Positions 43,069 through 51,060 of a stretch of 64,000 nt of DNA are shown piece after piece; within the stretch, counting starts at the first letter, position 1; the number at the start of each line of letters is the position of its first letter. The notes under the pieces were generated by a model. It was given only the letters and a program-made list of their open reading frames with translations, did no database searches and was not told the origin of the DNA. The position numbers and the translations under genes were made by a program. Origin of the DNA: Pseudolabrys sp. (lineage in GTDB: Bacteria; Pseudomonadota; Alphaproteobacteria; Rhizobiales; Xanthobacteraceae); NCBI GenBank assembly GCA_026125895.1, contig JAHCKG010000002.1, forward strand, positions 248,001-312,000, read 5' to 3'.

Positions 43069-43758
43069 TCAGATGCGCTCGAGCTGGCTCTCTTTGGCGA
43101 CGCGCTCGAAGGCCTCGACGGAACTCTTGATCCGGTACTGGCGATCCTCGCCATCGGACGGCAGCACCTTGATCACCGTATAGGCGCCGCTGGCGGCGGC
43201 GCGGCCGAAGCTCGGCGACGTGAAATAGACGTTGTCGCCGACCTTGTACTTGTAGGCGGCGTTGGTGGGCGCGGCTTCCGGCGCCTGAACCGGCTGCACC
43301 GGCGGCGAGAAGGTGCGCATCATGGTCAGCGCGACCAGGGCGCTTTCCGACAGGGCTTCCTTTTCCGCCTGACGCGCCTTGAGCGCTTCCTTGGCGGCGG
43401 CCTTGGCCGCAATATTGGCGGCGATCCGCGATACGTGCTTGGCGACGGCCTTCGCCGCCGGCTTTTCGACGGGTTTCGACGCCGTTTTGCTCGTCGCGGT
43501 CTTGGAAACGGTTTTCGCCAAGGTCTTGTCGGTGGCTGGCTTCGCCGTCGATTTAGTGACTGCGGTCAGCTTGGCGCCGTTCTTGCGCGCCGATTTCGCC
43601 GAACCAACCGCGCCGGCGCGCGACGTCCGGGCAGTCGCCCGCGCGCGGGACGATTTGGACTTCTTTTCGGAAGTCCGCGCCATTTTAGTGACTTTCTTGA
43701 CGGTGCCCCGGGAGGGCTTGGCTGGCCGCCGGGCGGCCTTCTGCGACTGTGTACCCAT
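43069..43758 (-). CDS. Lys/Ala-rich histone H1-like protein with C-terminal globular domain
   Basis: 229 residues from ATG 43758. About 120 residues are a repetitive Lys/Ala/Thr/Ser tract (TSEKKSKSSRARATARTSRA, KTVSKTATSKTASKPVEK) like bacterial histone H1-like or PhaF-type DNA-binding tails. The C-terminal 60 residues form a separate module, YKYKVGDNVYFTSPSFGRAAASGAYTVIKVLPSDGEDRQYRIKSS, which I have seen as a stand-alone hypothetical domain in Rhizobiales. The architecture suggests a nucleoid-associated protein, but binding is inferred from charge alone. The frame continues upstream to 43809 without family support. Confidence 0.75.
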   Translation of the reverse strand: MGTQSQKAARRPAKPSRGTVKKVTKMARTSEKKSKSSRARATARTSRAGAVGSAKSARKNGAKLTAVTKSTAKPATDKTLAKTVSKTATSKTASKPVEKPAAKAVAKHVSRIAANIAAKAAAKEALKARQAEKEALSESALVALTMMRTFSPPVQPVQAPEAAPTNAAYKYKVGDNVYFTSPSFGRAAASGAYTVIKVLPSDGEDRQYRIKSSVEAFERVAKESQLERI

Positions 43759-43926
43759 ATTTGTAATATAGCAGTATTTCCTCGGAACGGGGGAAGTTTT
43801 TTTTAGCAAATCTCCATATATTTCAAAAGCTTAAAATCGTACCAGCGGCTATGCATGTTGTTTCTATGCAAATGCCCCGGGCTCGCGTTCCAGCCCTTTT
43901 CCCGCGCCGCCCGGGTACAATTTGAA

Positions 43927-43952
43927 GGAACTTTGCAAGCCTGCCGGACGTT
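43927..43952 (+). promoter_or_regulatory. EcfG-type general stress promoter
   Basis: GGAAC (43927-43931) and CGTT (43949-43952) with a 17-bp spacer match the alphaproteobacterial EcfG consensus GGAAC-N16/17-CGTT exactly. The downstream gene starts at 43991, giving a leader of about 30 nt. Confidence 0.75.
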
Positions 43953-43990
43953 CGATTGCGACGGACGAACAACCCGCGGGAGTGGACGAA

Positions 43991-44248
43991 ATGCGACTGT
44001 TGTTGGGTATGATTCTGGGCGTGCTGCTGACGATAGGTGGTGCCTATATCTACGACAGCGGCCACAGCAACGCCGCCGCCGATGTGACGACGGGAACCAC
44101 CGTCTCCGCCCAGCGCCCGATGGTGAACTGGGACGTGGTCAGCGTGAAATGGCACGCCTTGACCGAAGGCGCGCGCCATCAGTGGGATCGCGTGACCGCC
44201 AATGTGCAGGCCGACCGCGCGGTGCGTCCGGCAGAGCCGCGCAGCTGA
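43991..44248 (+). CDS. Small membrane protein under an EcfG-type promoter
   Basis: 85 residues from ATG 43991. A single hydrophobic segment (RLLLGMILGVLLTIGGAYIY, 2-21) is followed by a short polar region with MVNWDVVSVKWHALTEGARHQWDRVTAN. It should be an inner-membrane protein with one helix. No family recognised. The open frame continues up to a TTG at 43922, but that lies inside the promoter. The promoter match suggests induction in the general stress response. It ends before a strong terminator. Confidence 0.72.
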   Translation: MRLLLGMILGVLLTIGGAYIYDSGHSNAAADVTTGTTVSAQRPMVNWDVVSVKWHALTEGARHQWDRVTANVQADRAVRPAEPRS

Positions 44249-44274
44249 TCCAACCGGACAAACGGCTTCGACAA

Positions 44275-44308
44275 ACTAAAAAGCCCCGCCGACCGGCGGG
44301 GCTTTTTG
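44275..44308. terminator. Bidirectional intrinsic terminator
   Basis: Stem AAGCCCCGCC / GGCGGGGCTT (44281-44304) followed by TTTTT on the plus strand and preceded by AAAAA. It lies between the convergent genes at 43991 and 44331. Confidence 0.88.
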
Positions 44309-44330
44309 CCTTCGAGACTCGCGCGAGCCG

Positions 44331-44567
44331 TTACGCCGAGCGCGCGTGCAGACCGGACGATCCGATCGCGGCGCCGATGGCGCGGCGATCGAGCCGCGTA
44401 CCGTCGTCGCCTTCGATCGACAGCGCCACGCGATCGCGGCGCGACAGGTGATTGGCCCACCACAGCGCCTCATCGAGCGAGACGAATTCCTTGTAGAGCA
44501 TCTTCTGCTTTTCGATCGGCGAAGGATCGGGCGCGCCCTTCGGGCCGCTATAAACGCGATAAGTCAT
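44331..44567 (-). CDS. Small uncharacterised soluble protein
   Basis: 78 residues with a strong Shine-Dalgarno (AAGGAG eight bases before ATG 44567). The sequence MTYRVYSGPKGAPDPSPIEK, EFVSLDEALWWANHLSRRDR and VALSIEGDDGTRLDRRAIGA suggests a small alpha/beta domain. I know this type only as hypothetical proteins in Bradyrhizobium and relatives. It ends at the bidirectional terminator. Confidence 0.78.
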   Translation of the reverse strand: MTYRVYSGPKGAPDPSPIEKQKMLYKEFVSLDEALWWANHLSRRDRVALSIEGDDGTRLDRRAIGAAIGSSGLHARSA

Positions 44568-44723
44568 GGCTAAACTCCTTGCGCTTCCTGCAATGGTTTT
44601 CGCCCCCTACTCCATGGGACAGTACCAAACCAATGCGCGCGCACACGCGTCAGTTCCGCAAGGCAGATGCCCGCTGACGACGGGTGTTACGATCGCACCG
44701 CCGAAAATTGCGCAGTCAGAACG

Positions 44724-45461
44724 TCAGCTTTCGCGCGGCGCCACCGCCAGATCGGCGAAGCCCGCGGCATCGAACGCGCGCCGCGCCAGGCCGGATGTTT
44801 TCGCATCCTCGATCAGCCGGCTCGCGAGCGACAGAGCCTGCGGCCGCCCCGGCGGAACCGCGACCGCGATACCGGTCTGCTGGAACTGACCGGGCAGAAT
44901 GCGCGCGCCCGGCAGACGCGGCAGCAGGCCGAGGAAGGAATCATGCGACAGCGCGAAGGCGTCGCCATCGCCGCGCTGCGCCATCGCCGTCATGATATCG
45001 ACGCCGGCAACCTCTTCGACTGTGGCGAGCGGCGCGGTACGCCGCGCGGCCCGCGCCGTCGTGGTGTTGGCGATGGCGACGATGCGGATACCGTCGCGAT
45101 TGACCTGCTCGATGGTGTGGATGTCCGATCCGGCCGGCACCAGGTAGGTGCTGCCCATCAGATAGAAAGACGGTCCGAAGGCGACGCGGACCTCGCGCGC
45201 CGCGTCGCGCGGCATGAAGCCGACGTCGCAAGCGCCCTCCGCGATGGCGTCGGTGAGCTGGCCGGAATTTGCAAACTCCGTGAGCGTCAGCGGCACGCCG
45301 AGGCTCTCGGCAAAACCGCGCAGCAGATCGACCGGCACGCCGCTTACCACGCCGTCGTCGTCCCTGGCGGCGAAGGAAACGGATTTGGCCGGCGCCACGA
45401 CCACGCCACCGCGCAGGGCGCCGGAGGGGGCGAGTTCAACGAGTGCGTCGCGGTCGGTCAT
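44724..45461 (-). CDS. Periplasmic-binding-protein-like solute-binding domain (family 3), no signal peptide
   Basis: 245 residues from ATG 45461. GGVVVAPAKSVSFAARDDDGVVSGVPVDLLRGFAESLGVP, GACDVGFMPRDAAREVRVAFGPSFYLMGSTYLVPAGSDI and AMAQRGDGDAFALSHDSFLG follow the SBP_bac_3 fold used by amino acid transporters. It lacks an export signal, so it may act in the cytoplasm or be a degenerate receptor. The start overlaps the end of the upstream cytochrome-like gene by 26 bp. The open frame extends upstream to 45605 with no family support. Confidence 0.78.
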   Translation of the reverse strand: MTDRDALVELAPSGALRGGVVVAPAKSVSFAARDDDGVVSGVPVDLLRGFAESLGVPLTLTEFANSGQLTDAIAEGACDVGFMPRDAAREVRVAFGPSFYLMGSTYLVPAGSDIHTIEQVNRDGIRIVAIANTTTARAARRTAPLATVEEVAGVDIMTAMAQRGDGDAFALSHDSFLGLLPRLPGARILPGQFQQTGIAVAVPPGRPQALSLASRLIEDAKTSGLARRAFDAAGFADLAVAPRES

Positions 45462-45969
45462 GCGGGCGATAGTCCTGGTTGGTGAACAGCGACCGCGTCG
45501 GCCGCTTGATGACGATGAAGCCGTTTTCGGTGCCTTGATGACAGGCGTTGCAGGCCGCGGTGAGCCGGTCGAAACCGGCGGCGAATTGCCGGGCATCCTT
45601 GGCATCGATCGCCTTCTCCAGATCGGCGATCTCCTTGACGATGACCGCGTCCATCATGTCGGCGAGCGGCAGGCTCTTGAACACCGGGACAAGCTCCTGC
45701 ACGTCGCTCATGACCTCCTTGATCTCGCCGAGCTCATAGGCCGCCAGCGGCCAGTTGCCGGCGCGGCCGGCAAACCACAGCTTGTTGTGCTCGGTGAGGA
45801 TGACGTTCATGAACTGCTCGAGGCCCGGGATATAGGCGCGCGGCGGCGCGGCCTTGGTGTCGGCGGGCTTGCTGTCGGCCGGCATTGGCGGCGCCGCCGG
45901 CGTTTGCGCCAGCGCGACGAGCGGTGCGAGCGCGCCCAGGGTGACAGCGGCGATCAGCGAGCGAAGCAT
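45436..45969 (-). CDS. Exported cytochrome c-like protein (single CxxCH)
   Basis: 177 residues with a signal peptide (LRSLIAAVTLGALAPLVALA). A Pro/Ala linker (SKPADTKAAPP) leads to a helical domain with YIPGLEQFMNVILTEHNKLWFAGRAGNWPLAAYELGEIKEVM and CNACHQGTENGFIVIKRP. CNACH is one haem c attachment motif near the C-terminus, which recalls the cytochrome c' four-helix arrangement. It is therefore periplasmic and probably redox-active; the partner is unknown. The next gene overlaps its end by 26 bp. Confidence 0.8.
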   Translation of the reverse strand: MLRSLIAAVTLGALAPLVALAQTPAAPPMPADSKPADTKAAPPRAYIPGLEQFMNVILTEHNKLWFAGRAGNWPLAAYELGEIKEVMSDVQELVPVFKSLPLADMMDAVIVKEIADLEKAIDAKDARQFAAGFDRLTAACNACHQGTENGFIVIKRPTRSLFTNQDYRPHDRPRRTR

Positions 45970-45978
45970 GGGCCGTTC

Positions 45979-46671
45979 CTAGAACTTCTCGACCCAGGGG
46001 CGCAACTCGACCTCGAAGCTCCAGGCGCTGCGCGGCTGCTTGAGCGTCTGCATGTAGGTCTCGGCGATGGCGTCCGGATCGAGCAGCGCGTCCGGCTTGG
46101 CCGCATCGGGCGGCCGGCGCGCACTGGCGATGCCGCCATCGATAACGAAATGCGCGACGTGGATGCCCTGCGGCCCGAGCTCGCGGGCAAGGCTTTGCGC
46201 CAGGCCGCGCAACGCGAACTTGCCCATGGCGAAGGGCGCCGACTGCGCATAGCCCTTCACCGAGGCCGAGGCGCCGGTGAAGAGCAAAGCGCCCTCGCCT
46301 TTCGGCAGCATGCGACGGACCGCCTGCTGCGCCACGAGGAAGCCGCCAAAGGCGGTGATCGCCAGCGTCTTCTCGACCTCGGCGGGATCGAGATCGATGA
46401 ACGGGCCGCGCACGCGGTAGCTCGGGTTGTAGACGACGACATCGGGCGTGAGGTTGGCGGCGTCGAGATCGTCAAACAGCTTTTCGATGTCATAGGCCTG
46501 CGCCGCGTCGCATTCGAAGGTGCGCGCGCCGGTCGCGTCCGTGAACTCCTTGAGCTTTGCCGTCGAGCGCGCGGCGAGCGCGACCTGCATGCCGTCCTTG
46601 AGCATGAGTTTGGCGAGCGACGCGGACAGCCCGGAGCCGGCGCCGACGATGAGGGCTGAGTTGTGTTTCAT
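45979..46671 (-). CDS. SDR-fold protein lacking the catalytic Tyr
   Basis: 230 residues with Rossmann nucleotide motif ALIVGAGSGLSASLAKLMLK, VVYNPSYRVRGPFIDLDPAEVEKTLAITAFGGFLVAQQAV and GALLFTGASASVKGYAQSAPFAMGKFALRG. In classical short-chain dehydrogenases the motif is YxxxK; here it reads FxxxK (PFAMGKF), while Ser and Lys remain. The same substitution occurs in related alphaproteobacterial proteins as far as I recall, so it is an atypical subfamily rather than a recent mutation. The reaction is unknown. It lies 9 bp upstream of the cytochrome-like gene on the same strand. Confidence 0.88.
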   Translation of the reverse strand: MKHNSALIVGAGSGLSASLAKLMLKDGMQVALAARSTAKLKEFTDATGARTFECDAAQAYDIEKLFDDLDAANLTPDVVVYNPSYRVRGPFIDLDPAEVEKTLAITAFGGFLVAQQAVRRMLPKGEGALLFTGASASVKGYAQSAPFAMGKFALRGLAQSLARELGPQGIHVAHFVIDGGIASARRPPDAAKPDALLDPDAIAETYMQTLKQPRSAWSFEVELRPWVEKF

Positions 46672-46708
46672 GACCTCATCCTATGTCAAAATGCCGGATG
46701 GCCGCTAC

Positions 46709-46735
46709 TTGCCAGCGCTATTTTTTGTATATACA
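46709..46735 (+). promoter_or_regulatory. brnTA promoter with palindromic operator
   Basis: TTGCCA (46709-46714) and TATACA (46730-46735) are 15 bp apart. The perfect palindrome TGTATATACA (46726-46735) covers the -10 and ends four bases before the brnT ATG. The geometry predicts a leaderless or near-leaderless transcript and a BrnA-type autorepressor site. Confidence 0.5.
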
Positions 46736-46739
46736 TTAA

Positions 46740-47045
46740 ATGCCGTGGAAAATCACATTCGACCCGGCCAAGCGTGAGCGGACCTTACGTGAGCGCAAGC
46801 TCGATTTTCTTGACGCGCCGTTGGTGTTTGACGGCGAGACTTATGACATTCCGGACACGCGGCATGATTACGGCGAATTCCGGATCAACACTATTGGCTA
46901 TCTCAACGGACGAATGCTGATCATCTGCTGGACGCCACGAGGCGATGCGCGGCACATCATTTCGATGAGGAAGACAAATGGCCGGGAAAAAAACCGTTAC
47001 GGCAAGGCGCTCGCGGCGTATCGGAAGCGAACTGAAGAAGGTTGA
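46740..47045 (+). CDS. brnT: BrnT family ribonuclease toxin
   Basis: 101 residues. WKITFDPAKRERTLRERKLDFLDAPLVFDGETYDIPDTRHDYGEFRI, YLNGRMLIICWTPRGDARHIISMRKTNGREKNRYGKAL match BrnT, a RelE-like mRNA-cutting toxin. It lacks a Shine-Dalgarno and its ATG lies directly under the promoter, which suggests leaderless translation. The antitoxin gene overlaps its end by 68 bp. The pair is transcribed away from the SDR gene. Confidence 0.92.
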   Translation: MPWKITFDPAKRERTLRERKLDFLDAPLVFDGETYDIPDTRHDYGEFRINTIGYLNGRMLIICWTPRGDARHIISMRKTNGREKNRYGKALAAYRKRTEEG

Positions 47046-47304
47046 TGCCTATGTACTCACCAAGGCTGATTACGACGAGATTCCCGAATTGACCGAGGCG
47101 GACTTCGCGCGGGGTACCTGGCATATCGGCGGCGTGCCGGTGCCGCGCGGACGCCCGAAGTCGGCGGCGCCGAAGAGCGCTGTGAGCCTGCGGCTTGATC
47201 AAGACGTCATCGCCCATTATCGCGGCACGGGCCGCGGCTGGCAGGGCCGCATCAACGAAACGCTGCGTAAAGCAGCGAAACTGCCGGCGGTGAAGAAAGC
47301 TTGA
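46978..47304 (+). CDS. brnA: BrnA family antitoxin
   Basis: 108 residues. The C-terminal half, PRGRPKSAAPKSAVSLRLDQDVIAHYRGTGRGWQGRINETLRKA, is the BrnA ribbon-helix-helix DNA-binding region that also neutralises BrnT. The N-terminal part (LTKADYDEIPELTEADFARG) binds the toxin in the known Brucella complex. As in that system, the toxin gene comes first and the antitoxin autorepresses; the palindrome at 46726-46735 is a candidate operator. Confidence 0.9.
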   Translation: MAGKKTVTARRSRRIGSELKKVDAYVLTKADYDEIPELTEADFARGTWHIGGVPVPRGRPKSAAPKSAVSLRLDQDVIAHYRGTGRGWQGRINETLRKAAKLPAVKKA

Positions 47305-47347
47305 GACGAACCGTCGTCCCGGGCGACCGAGCGCCAGCGAGGCCCCC

Positions 47348-47566
47348 CTAAATCTCCGCATCCGCGCGCACGACGGCGATGATCTCGAACTGGTCCTTGT
47401 CGTCGTCGGACTTGGCATAGGCGTTGAGCTCGTCGCGCGCCCTGGCGATCGCCTCCTCCGCCGTCCAGGCGCCTTCGACCTGAAGACTGTCGTCGTCGCC
47501 ATCCTCGAGATAGCGGATGAAGACTTCCCAATCGTGGCCGGGTGGTTTTTTAGGGCGGGAGGGCAT
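47348..47566 (-). CDS. Small uncharacterised acidic protein
   Basis: 72 residues. PPGHDWEVFIRYLEDGDDDS, AWTAEEAIARARDELNAYAK and DQFEIIAVVRADAEI give a small alpha/beta pattern of the kind seen in hypothetical proteins of Bradyrhizobium. No signal or membrane segment. It faces brnA (convergent, 43 bp apart) and is bordered upstream by an R2 repeat. Confidence 0.72.
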   Translation of the reverse strand: MPSRPKKPPGHDWEVFIRYLEDGDDDSLQVEGAWTAEEAIARARDELNAYAKSDDDKDQFEIIAVVRADAEI

Positions 47567-47572
47567 GGAGCA

Positions 47573-47645
47573 ATCCGTAGGGCGCGTCAGCCGCAGGCGT
47601 AACGCGCAGTAACAGCGCAGACAATGGCGGATTACGCCTCGCTAA
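47573..47645. repeat. Intergenic repeat (family R2), copy 2
   Basis: On the minus strand TTAGCGAGGCGTAATCCGCCATTGTC, then GCGCGTTACGCCTGCGGCTG and GCGCCCTACGG. AATCCGCCATTRTC is shared with copy 1 (9111-9192) at 14 of 15 positions around the core. It abuts the AT-rich orphan gene. Confidence 0.7.
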
Positions 47646-48355
47646 TCAGCCCCACGGGCTAGTCGCCATTTGTCCAACTCGACAAGCGTTCGGTCACCGC
47701 TTAAGTCTTTCGCCGCTTTAAATGTCGTTAGCCTAAGGTGGGCATTCTTATGCACCGCTTCGGATCGCCCCAATCCAATACGCCGACCGATGAAAAAATC
47801 CTTGGGTGCAACCCCGCGCGAGGGCACGAGCCCAAGAGGGCCATCGATTGAAACGGCGGACGTCGCGTTAAGTTTCTTCAGAAAGTCCTTGGCGCTCTTG
47901 TTACCGAACGTTGCGTCCATCGTATCCTTGTAGGCCCAATTGCGTTTGGCACCGCCAGAATGAGGCCCGAAAAGCATCGTGTTCAAAGCGTAGCCGGGAC
48001 CATCAAATTCATTCACGGCACGAACTAAAAGGCTTGCGCCTATGGTTTCATCGCCTGCGCCGACCGTGATGTCGATGCCGATTCGTGTGGGGTAACGATT
48101 GGCATCGTGATGCACATACCAACACCATGGCCTACTCTGAACATCAGCGTGAAATTTTTTAAAGTGACATGAATTATCCTTCCAAACTTTCTCATTGTAA
48201 TAATAGAGTTCTAGCGCCGATATCTGCAACCTGGGTCGATCCGGTCGATGGCGCAATTCGATTTCGTAGCGAGACATTAATTGTTCTGCGATTTCAACAA
48301 ACCGCTTCTCAAGCTCATGCTGATTTGAAACACCTCTAAAATCAACTATATCCAT
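47642..48355 (-). CDS. AT-rich orphan gene, protein of unknown function
   Basis: 237 residues from ATG 48355. The DNA is visibly more AT-rich than the flanks. The protein shows FVEIAEQLMSRYEIELRHRP, LQISALELYYYNEKVWKDNS and WCWYVHHDANRYPTRIGIDITVGAGDETIGASLLVRAV. Later come YALNTMLFGPHSGGAKRNWAYK and RIGLGRSEAVHKNAHLRL. The pattern resembles proteins with a DNA-3-methyladenine-glycosylase-like or phage-associated annotation, but I cannot name it with confidence. Composition and the neighbouring repeat suggest transfer. It ends next to the R2 repeat and begins 10 bp after mccB on the same strand. Confidence 0.7.
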   Translation of the reverse strand: MDIVDFRGVSNQHELEKRFVEIAEQLMSRYEIELRHRPDRPRLQISALELYYYNEKVWKDNSCHFKKFHADVQSRPWCWYVHHDANRYPTRIGIDITVGAGDETIGASLLVRAVNEFDGPGYALNTMLFGPHSGGAKRNWAYKDTMDATFGNKSAKDFLKKLNATSAVSIDGPLGLVPSRGVAPKDFFIGRRIGLGRSEAVHKNAHLRLTTFKAAKDLSGDRTLVELDKWRLARGAD

Positions 48356-48365
48356 CCTCGCCCCC

Positions 48366-49973
48366 TCACATCCTGAACACCCCAAACTTCGTCTCCGGCA
48401 CCGGCGCGTTGAGCGCGGCGGAAAAGGCCAAGGCCAGCACGCGGCGCGTTTCGCTGGGCGCGATGATGCCGTCGTCCCACAGCCGCGCCGTCGCGTAATA
48501 AGGATTGCCCTCTTCCTCGTACTGGTCGCGGATCGGCGCCTTGAACTCCTCTTCCTCGACCTGTGACCAGGCGCCGCCGCCGGCTTCGATGTTGTCGCGC
48601 TTGACGGTGGCGAGCACGGAGGCCGCCTGCTCGCCGCCCATCACCGAGATGCGCGCATTCGGCCAGGTAAACAAAAAGCGCGGCGAGTAAGCGCGCCCGC
48701 ACATGCCGTAGTTGCCGGCGCCATAGGAGCCGCCGACGATCACCGTAATCTTCGGCACCTGCGCGCAGGCGACCGCGGTGACGAGCTTGGCGCCGTCCTT
48801 GGCGATGCCACCGGCCTCATAATCGCGGCCAACCATGAAGCCGACGATGTTCTGCAGGAACAGCAGCGGAATGCGGCGCTGACAGCACAGCTCGATGAAG
48901 TGCGCGCCCTTGAGCGCGCTTTCCGAGAACAGGATGCCGTTGTTGCCGATGACGCCGACCGGCATGCCGTGGATGCGGGCAAAGCCGCACACCAAAGTGG
49001 TGCCGTAGAGCGCCTTGAACTCGTCGAACTCCGAGCCGTCCACCAGCCGCGCGATGACGTCGCGGATGTCGTACTGCTTCTTGAGATCGACCGGCACCAG
49101 GCCGTCGAGCTCGGCCGCGTCGTAGAGCGGATCGCGCGGGCTCGTCAGCGCGATATCGACGTCCTTGCGCGTGTTGAGATTGGCGACGATGCGCCGCGCG
49201 AGGCTGAGCGCATGATGATCGTCCTGCGCCAGATGATCGGCGACGCCGGACTTGCGCGCGTGCAGGTCGCCGCCGCCGAGATCTTCGGCGCTCACCACCT
49301 CGCCGGTCGCCGCCTTCACCAGCGGCGGGCCGCCGAGGAAGATGGTGCCCTGATTCTTGACGATGATGGTCTCGTCCGACATCGCCGGCACATAGGCGCC
49401 GCCCGCGGTGCAGGAGCCCATCACCACCGCGATCTGCGGAATGCGTAAACTGGAGAGCGTCGCCTGATTGTAGAAAATGCGGCCGAAATGCTCGCGGTCG
49501 GGAAACACCTCGGTCTGGTGCGGCAGGTTGGCGCCGCCTGAATCGACGAGGTAGATGCACGGCAGCCGGTTCTCGCGCGCGATCTCCTGGGCGCGCAGAT
49601 GCTTCTTCACCGTCATCGGGTAATAGGTGCCGCCCTTGATGGTGCTATCGTTGCACACCACCATCACCTCGCGGCCCTCGACGCGGCCGATGCCGACGAT
49701 CATGCCGGCGCCGTGGATGGCGTCGTCATACATGCCGTAGGCGGCGAGCGCGCCGATCTCGAGGAACGGCGAGCCGGGGTCGATCAGGTTCATGACGCGG
49801 TCGCGCGGCAGGAGTTTACCGCGCGACACATGGCGCGCCCTCGCCTTCTCGTTGCCGCCCATGGCGACCTGTGCGCGGCGCTGCCGCAGTTCCTCGATCA
49901 GCCCGCGCATGCGCTGGGCGTTGCTGGCAAATTCCGCCGATGACGCGTCGATCGACGACGACAGGATAGTCAA
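48366..49973 (-). CDS. mccB: Acyl-CoA carboxyltransferase beta subunit (probably 3-methylcrotonyl-CoA)
   Basis: 535 residues, the usual MccB length. Landmarks are [78 protein letters not shown], and [19 protein letters not shown]. Further on are [16 protein letters not shown] and [38 protein letters not shown]. It transfers CO2 from biotin to the acyl-CoA. The start is a TTG at 49973, seven bases after GGAGG (49985-49981); the longer frame upstream is antisense to the next gene and lacks homology. Its alpha partner lies at 38515. An isovaleryl-CoA dehydrogenase is not in the window. Confidence 0.93.
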   Translation of the reverse strand: MTILSSSIDASSAEFASNAQRMRGLIEELRQRRAQVAMGGNEKARARHVSRGKLLPRDRVMNLIDPGSPFLEIGALAAYGMYDDAIHGAGMIVGIGRVEGREVMVVCNDSTIKGGTYYPMTVKKHLRAQEIARENRLPCIYLVDSGGANLPHQTEVFPDREHFGRIFYNQATLSSLRIPQIAVVMGSCTAGGAYVPAMSDETIIVKNQGTIFLGGPPLVKAATGEVVSAEDLGGGDLHARKSGVADHLAQDDHHALSLARRIVANLNTRKDVDIALTSPRDPLYDAAELDGLVPVDLKKQYDIRDVIARLVDGSEFDEFKALYGTTLVCGFARIHGMPVGVIGNNGILFSESALKGAHFIELCCQRRIPLLFLQNIVGFMVGRDYEAGGIAKDGAKLVTAVACAQVPKITVIVGGSYGAGNYGMCGRAYSPRFLFTWPNARISVMGGEQAASVLATVKRDNIEAGGGAWSQVEEEEFKAPIRDQYEEEGNPYYATARLWDDGIIAPSETRRVLALAFSAALNAPVPETKFGVFRM

Positions 49974-50071
49974 GATGAAGCCTCCCGGACGGCGGAATCG
50001 CCGCCGCATTCGATGAGCGGCCAAGGTGCCCCGGCGGAACCGGCATTTCAATGGCGGCCGCCCCTCTTTGC

Positions 50072-50096
50072 GGAACGGGTCCGGCCACCGGGCGTT
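50072..50096 (+). promoter_or_regulatory. EcfG-type promoter of the DUF1236 gene
   Basis: GGAAC (50072-50076) and CGTT (50093-50096) with a 16-bp spacer. The leader to ATG 50146 is about 40 nt. Exact match to GGAAC-N16/17-CGTT. Confidence 0.8.
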
Positions 50097-50145
50097 CCTA
50101 GGGCGTCGCTCGAGACGTCGGGGGGTGACCAGAGAGGAACGCCAG

Positions 50146-50886
50146 ATGACGAAGTCCCGACTGTTATGCAGCGCCGCCGCCATTCTTGCTCTCGGTATCG
50201 GCGCCGCCTCCGCCCAGGCTCCCGCGGCGCAGCCCGCCCCCTCCGCACAGCAGAATGCGCCGGCCGAGAAGACCGCGCCGCCGATGAAGGCCGGCCAGCA
50301 CAACGCCGGCAAACCGGAGACCACCGGCCAGGCGCCGTCCAGCCTCGCGCCCGACCACGGCGCCAGCGCCAAACCGGACAGCGCGACGACCGGTCAGGCT
50401 CCGGCGGCCGGCGGCGGCACCAAGGGTATGGAGAAAGGCACCAACCAGACCGATACGCAGTCCGGCAACCCGCACGCCAACAATGCGCGCGCCAAGGATT
50501 CCAAGGCGCATGAGGGCAACGCCACCGACGCGAACGGCAACGGCAACCGCTCCGGGCCAACCAATGCCGCCAACGAGCCGGACAAGAATTCGCGGCCGGC
50601 AACCACCACCGGCCAGGGCGCGGCCGGCGCGCGCGCCAACCTGACCACGGAACAGCGCAGCAAGATCACCACGGTGATCAAGAAGCAGAAGGTCGAACCG
50701 GTGAAGCTGGACATCGAGGTGCGGGTCGGCACGCGCATCCCGCAACATGTGCGCTACTATCCGCTGCCTGCGGAAGTGGTGACGATTTATCCGCAGTGGC
50801 GCGGCTTCGATTACATCGTGGTTGGCGACACCATCATCGTTATCGATCCCGGCACGCGCGAGATCGTCGCGGTGCTCGACGCCTGA
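50146..50886 (+). CDS. Exported DUF1236 domain protein
   Basis: 246 residues from ATG 50146 (AGAGAGGAAC in front). Signal peptide [19 protein letters not shown], then a roughly 130-residue low-complexity Ala/Pro/Gly/Asn region. The C-terminal DUF1236 domain begins around residue 165 ([16 protein letters not shown]) and includes [46 protein letters not shown]1236 proteins are common, highly expressed envelope proteins in Rhizobiales, with no known activity. An EcfG-type promoter lies 50 bp upstream, so stress induction is likely. Confidence 0.9.
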   Translation: MTKSRLLCSAAAILALGIGAASAQAPAAQPAPSAQQNAPAEKTAPPMKAGQHNAGKPETTGQAPSSLAPDHGASAKPDSATTGQAPAAGGGTKGMEKGTNQTDTQSGNPHANNARAKDSKAHEGNATDANGNGNRSGPTNAANEPDKNSRPATTTGQGAAGARANLTTEQRSKITTVIKKQKVEPVKLDIEVRVGTRIPQHVRYYPLPAEVVTIYPQWRGFDYIVVGDTIIVIDPGTREIVAVLDA

Positions 50887-50984
50887 CGATCGATTAAGTC
50901 AAATGACATGTCGCAGCGCGGAATTTCGAATTTCGCGCTGCGACGTTTTTGTCGTCCGCGCTTTCGGAAATTAGCAAGGTTCCC

Positions 50985-51010
50985 GGAACATCGCGGTTCC
51001 GTCGGTCGTT
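50985..51010 (+). promoter_or_regulatory. EcfG-type promoter of the secreted low-complexity protein gene
   Basis: GGAAC (50985-50989) and CGTT (51007-51010) with a 17-bp spacer. The leader to ATG 51061 is about 40 nt. Confidence 0.8.
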
Positions 51011-51060
51011 GTCTACACGTGTCCGTTTGGCACCTTATAAATCTAAACAGGAGGATGAAT

